This document shows positions 5,167 through 6,162 of a stretch of DNA of 6,162 bases, in pieces. The first letter of the stretch is position 1, and every line of letters starts with the position of its first letter. The notes below the pieces were generated by a model. That model was not told where the DNA came from. It made no database searches and saw only the letters and a program-made list of their open reading frames with translations. The position numbers and the translations under genes were made by a program. Source of the stretch: an uncultured Clostridia bacterium (lineage in GTDB: Bacteria; Bacillota; Clostridia; Christensenellales; UBA1242); assembly GCA_947589655.1 (NCBI GenBank), contig CANQCE010000055.1:1-6162 (forward strand), written 5' to 3'.

Positions 5167-5739
5167 TTATTTTGCACTCAGCCTTTTGGCAATTTCTTTG
5201 GCTTTTTCTTGTGCCTCAAGGTTGTCTTTTGCTTTAATTTCGTCTGTATTTAAAACCAAAACCTCATTTTCTTTATCAAAAGTGGAGTTTGTTTTGTAAA
5301 AGATATATTCCGCCTGCCTTAAAGCCAAATCTTCATTGCTTTCTCCCTGCAACCTTTTGCAAGGATGTCCGCCGCCGGTTAGAAAAAGAACCCCTGTTTT
5401 TGGTTTTGTCATTTTTCTTTTGCTATGATACGAATAATTAAATCTGGAAATGACATTTAGCATTGGCCCCGGAAGATTTGACATATAAATTGGGCTGGCT
5501 ATTAAAAGCACATCGTAATCCTCATTTAAAATCTTGGAAAAATCGTCTTTTAAAACGCAAGGGGCTTTTTTGCACGCCTCACAATTAATGCAAGGCAAAA
5601 TGCCCTTTTCGTTTTTGCTCAAATTTGGGAAGGCGTAAACATACTCCACTTCGCCATTGAAATTATCTGCAAAGGTTCTCACCAAACTTGCACAGTCCCC
5701 ATTTTTTCTTGGGCTTCCAAAAATAATCAGCGCCTTCAT
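5167..5739 (-). CDS. Flavodoxin-fold NAD(P)H-dependent FMN reductase / iron-sulfur-flavoprotein-like protein
   Basis: The 190-residue protein begins with a beta strand and the FMN-phosphate loop GSPRKNGDCASLV (residues 8-20). It later shows ASPIYMSNLPGPM (81-93), the second flavin-contacting segment typical of the NADPH-dependent FMN reductase family. Between them are Cys50, 53, 56 and 61 in a C-x2-C-x2-C-x4-C pattern. In the archaeal/clostridial iron-sulfur flavoproteins this compact motif binds a 4Fe-4S cluster, so an Fe-S-containing electron-transfer role in an anaerobe is likely. The ATG at 5739 is preferred: GGGAG sits 5 nt upstream, it leaves the standard short N-terminus before the first strand, and it overlaps the stop of the leader ORF as ATGA. 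An in-frame ATG at 5751 adds only MGEV and has its binding site too close. This is the first long gene of the operon, 62 nt from the promoter. Confidence 0.9.
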   Translation of the reverse strand: MKALIIFGSPRKNGDCASLVRTFADNFNGEVEYVYAFPNLSKNEKGILPCINCEACKKAPCVLKDDFSKILNEDYDVLLIASPIYMSNLPGPMLNVISRFNYSYHSKRKMTKPKTGVLFLTGGGHPCKRLQGESNEDLALRQAEYIFYKTNSTFDKENEVLVLNTDEIKAKDNLEAQEKAKEIAKRLSAK

Positions 5740-5777
5740 AACCTCTCCCATCCTTCAATAAAGTTTATGTTTTCCAA
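5736..5777 (-). CDS. Candidate 13-codon leader ORF coupled to the FMN reductase gene
   Basis: A TTG codon at 5777 opens the frame MENINFIEGWERL and a TGA that shares four bases (ATGA, 5736-5739) with the start codon of the next gene. Its ribosome binding site AAGGAGG (5783-5789) is the strongest in the window and lies 5 nt before the TTG, near the predicted transcript start (about 5794). Translating it would deliver ribosomes straight to the FMN reductase start. No run of one amino acid suggests classical attenuation. Alternatively the AAGGAGG site may act as a standby site without peptide synthesis. The start codon is TTG and the frame is short, so confidence is moderate. Confidence 0.5.
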   Translation of the reverse strand: MENINFIEGWERL

Positions 5778-5800
5778 AAGCCCCTCCTTGCTATAAAAAA

Positions 5801-5809
5801 ATTATACCA
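5801..5809 (-). promoter_or_regulatory. Extended -10 promoter of the six-gene operon
   Basis: On the minus strand TGGTATAAT gives a perfect TATAAT -10 box (5801-5806) with the extended TGN. At 17 nt upstream I see no good -35 box, in keeping with an extended -10 promoter. Predicted start is about 5794, giving a leader of about 55 nt before the FMN reductase ATG. It is the only good promoter I found ahead of the operon. Confidence 0.68.
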
Positions 5810-5830
5810 CATTCCTTTCAAAATGTGGTA
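5805..5830. promoter_or_regulatory. Perfect inverted repeat overlapping the operon promoter
   Basis: TACCACATT (5805-5813) and AATGTGGTA (5822-5830) are perfect 9-nt inverted copies with an 8-nt spacer. One arm runs into the -10 box of the operon promoter, an ideal place for a repressor dimer. The same sequence could also act as a terminator hairpin: on the minus strand it is followed by a T-rich stretch (5795-5803), and on the plus strand by GTTTTTT (5831-5837). I cannot separate operator from terminator by sequence; a dual role is possible. Confidence 0.55.
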
Positions 5831-5884
5831 GTTTTTTGTGGTGATTTATTTTGCCCGGCAATTATTTTTGATTTCCGTGAAGTT

Positions 5885-5912
5885 TTTTGATTTTTTCCGC
5901 TAAAAATCAAAA
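5885..5912. repeat. AT-rich inverted repeat
   Basis: TTTTGATTTTT (5885-5895) and AAAAATCAAAA (5902-5912) are perfect 11-nt inverted copies with a 6-nt spacer. Only one G-C pair is in each arm, so an RNA hairpin would be weak. It directly abuts the palindrome at 5913-5927. Function unknown. Confidence 0.4.
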
Positions 5913-5927
5913 TTTCACATTGTGAAA
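5913..5927. promoter_or_regulatory. Palindrome TTTCACA-T-TGTGAAA, possible protein-binding site
   Basis: The 7-nt arms are perfectly symmetric around one central base. Short, sharp palindromes with this TCACA/TGTGA-like core are typical of dimeric regulator sites, though spacing differs from CRP/FNR sites. It lies about 105 bp upstream of the operon's -10 box, far for a repressor but possible for an activator. Confidence 0.3.
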
Positions 5928-5950
5928 AAAGACTTTTTTTGCCCATATCC

Positions 5951-5977
5951 GCCAAAAAGGCCAAAAATGGCAAAAAT
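5951..5977. repeat. Three tandem 9-bp units
   Basis: GCCAAAAAG, GCCAAAAAT and GGCAAAAAT follow each other without gaps. Each unit differs by one or two bases. Neighbouring GCC/GGC triplets also let the region form small alternative hairpins. It runs straight into the terminator palindrome at 5978. Confidence 0.45.
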
Positions 5978-6021
5978 AAAAAATCGCTACATCCCTTTTT
6001 TGGACATTATAGCGATTTTTT
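5978..6021 (-). terminator. Rho-independent terminator after tRNA-Gly
   Basis: AAAAAATCGCTA (5978-5989) and TAGCGATTTTTT (6010-6021) are perfect 12-nt inverted copies around a 20-nt loop. On the minus strand the stem ends in a T-tract continuing as TTTATTTTTG (5971-5980). It lies 37 nt after the tRNA CCA end. The symmetric A and T runs would allow it to work in both directions. Confidence 0.75.
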
Positions 6022-6058
6022 AAGAGTTGTCTAAAAAAAACAATTTACTTACTCTACT

Positions 6059-6132
6059 TGGAGCGGACGATGGGAGTCGGACCCACCTCTCAAGCTTGGG
6101 AAGCTCGCATACTACCGATGTACTACGCCCGC
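6059..6132 (-). tRNA. tRNA-Gly, anticodon CCC
   Basis: The minus strand folds into a complete cloverleaf of 74 nt including an encoded CCA. The acceptor pairs GCGGGCG with CGUCCGC (one G·U) and discriminator U73 is normal for bacterial tRNA-Gly. D-arm GUAC/GUAU keeps G18G19. The anticodon stem CGAGC/GCUUG encloses loop UUCCCAA, with anticodon CCC at 6098-6100, reading GGG. T-stem GUGGG/CCCAU encloses UCCGACU. The T-loop has C at position 55 where nearly all elongator tRNAs have U (made pseudouridine by TruB), while C56 and A58 are normal. No promoter is visible in the 30 nt remaining upstream, so it may be part of a longer tRNA transcript starting beyond the window. Confidence 0.95.
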
Positions 6133-6138
6133 ACGTTT

Positions 6139-6161
6139 CCAAAAGTGGCAAGCACTTTCGG
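6139..6161 (-). other. Hairpin just upstream of the tRNA
   Basis: CCAAAAGTG (6139-6147) and CACTTTCGG (6153-6161) pair over nine positions with a 5-nt loop. The one non-Watson-Crick pair is a G·U in the minus-strand RNA. It ends 6 nt before the tRNA 5' end. It has no U-tract, so a processing or leader structure fits better than a terminator. The window ends here. Confidence 0.35.
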
Positions 6162-6162
6162 G

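Larger units (their letters stand above)
5831..5977. other. Non-coding spacer rich in small palindromes and A/T runs
   Basis: No coding signal is seen on either strand between the operon promoter and the tRNA terminator. The spacer contains an 11-nt inverted repeat (5885-5912), a 15-nt palindrome (5913-5927) and a 9-nt tandem repeat (5951-5977), listed separately. Sequence TTTGATTT-CCG occurs twice in near-direct repeat (about 5867-5877 and 5886-5899). Confidence 0.6.

Noticed and set aside
5740..5751. ATG at 5751 as start of the FMN reductase
   Set aside because: Its purine-rich site directly touches the start codon. The ATG at 5739 has GGGAG at 5 nt and the normal family N-terminus.
1..6162. 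CRISPR array, insertion sequence or transposase
   Set aside because: No regularly spaced direct repeats and no transposase-like protein are present. The only mobile-like sequence is the palindromic element in 16S V1.

Overview
The window looks like chromosomal DNA of an AT-rich Gram-positive-type bacterium (Bacillota, probably a clostridial lineage). The evidence is 16S rRNA that reads as bacterial, strong AGGAGG-type ribosome binding sites, lysine/asparagine-rich proteins, and a tRNA-Gly gene with an encoded CCA end. I cannot place it below phylum or class from this alone. Every gene I can support lies on the minus strand, so transcription runs from high to low coordinates. Features are therefore best read from the right end leftwards.

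Right end (5740-6162): a tRNA-Gly(CCC) gene is followed by a palindromic terminator (5978-6021). A non-coding spacer rich in small palindromes comes next, then an extended -10 promoter (5801-5809) embedded in a perfect inverted repeat (5805-5830). The promoter precedes a 13-codon leader reading frame (5736-5777). That frame has a full AAGGAGG ribosome binding site and its TGA overlaps the ATG of the first long gene.

Middle (1475-5739): six tightly packed genes look like one operon. In transcription order they are an iron-sulfur-flavoprotein-like FMN reductase, a peptidase S51-like protein, an RdgB/HAM1 nucleotide pyrophosphatase fused in frame to a GNAT acetyltransferase, a uridine-kinase-like P-loop kinase, a second S51-like paralogue, and a YbgC/FadM-type hot-dog thioesterase. 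Gaps are 11 to 34 nt, with one 4-nt GTGA overlap, so co-transcription and translational coupling are likely. RdgB cleans the nucleotide pool; the other members are compatible with small-molecule housekeeping or repair, but a shared pathway is inference only.

Left-middle (937-1470): a small one-helix protein resembling phage holins of the LL-H type stands alone between two candidate terminators, with no other phage gene in view.

Left end (1-930): the start of an rRNA operon. It has an A-tract-rich upstream region, a good TTGACA/TAGAAT promoter (756-785), a leader that begins with a hairpin, and the 5' part of a 16S gene cut by the window edge. Variable region V1 (helix 6) of this 16S is about 150 nt longer than usual. 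It carries an 88-nt palindromic element that looks like a dispersed genomic repeat. The most notable items are this V1 insertion, the RdgB-GNAT fusion and the coupled leader ORF.
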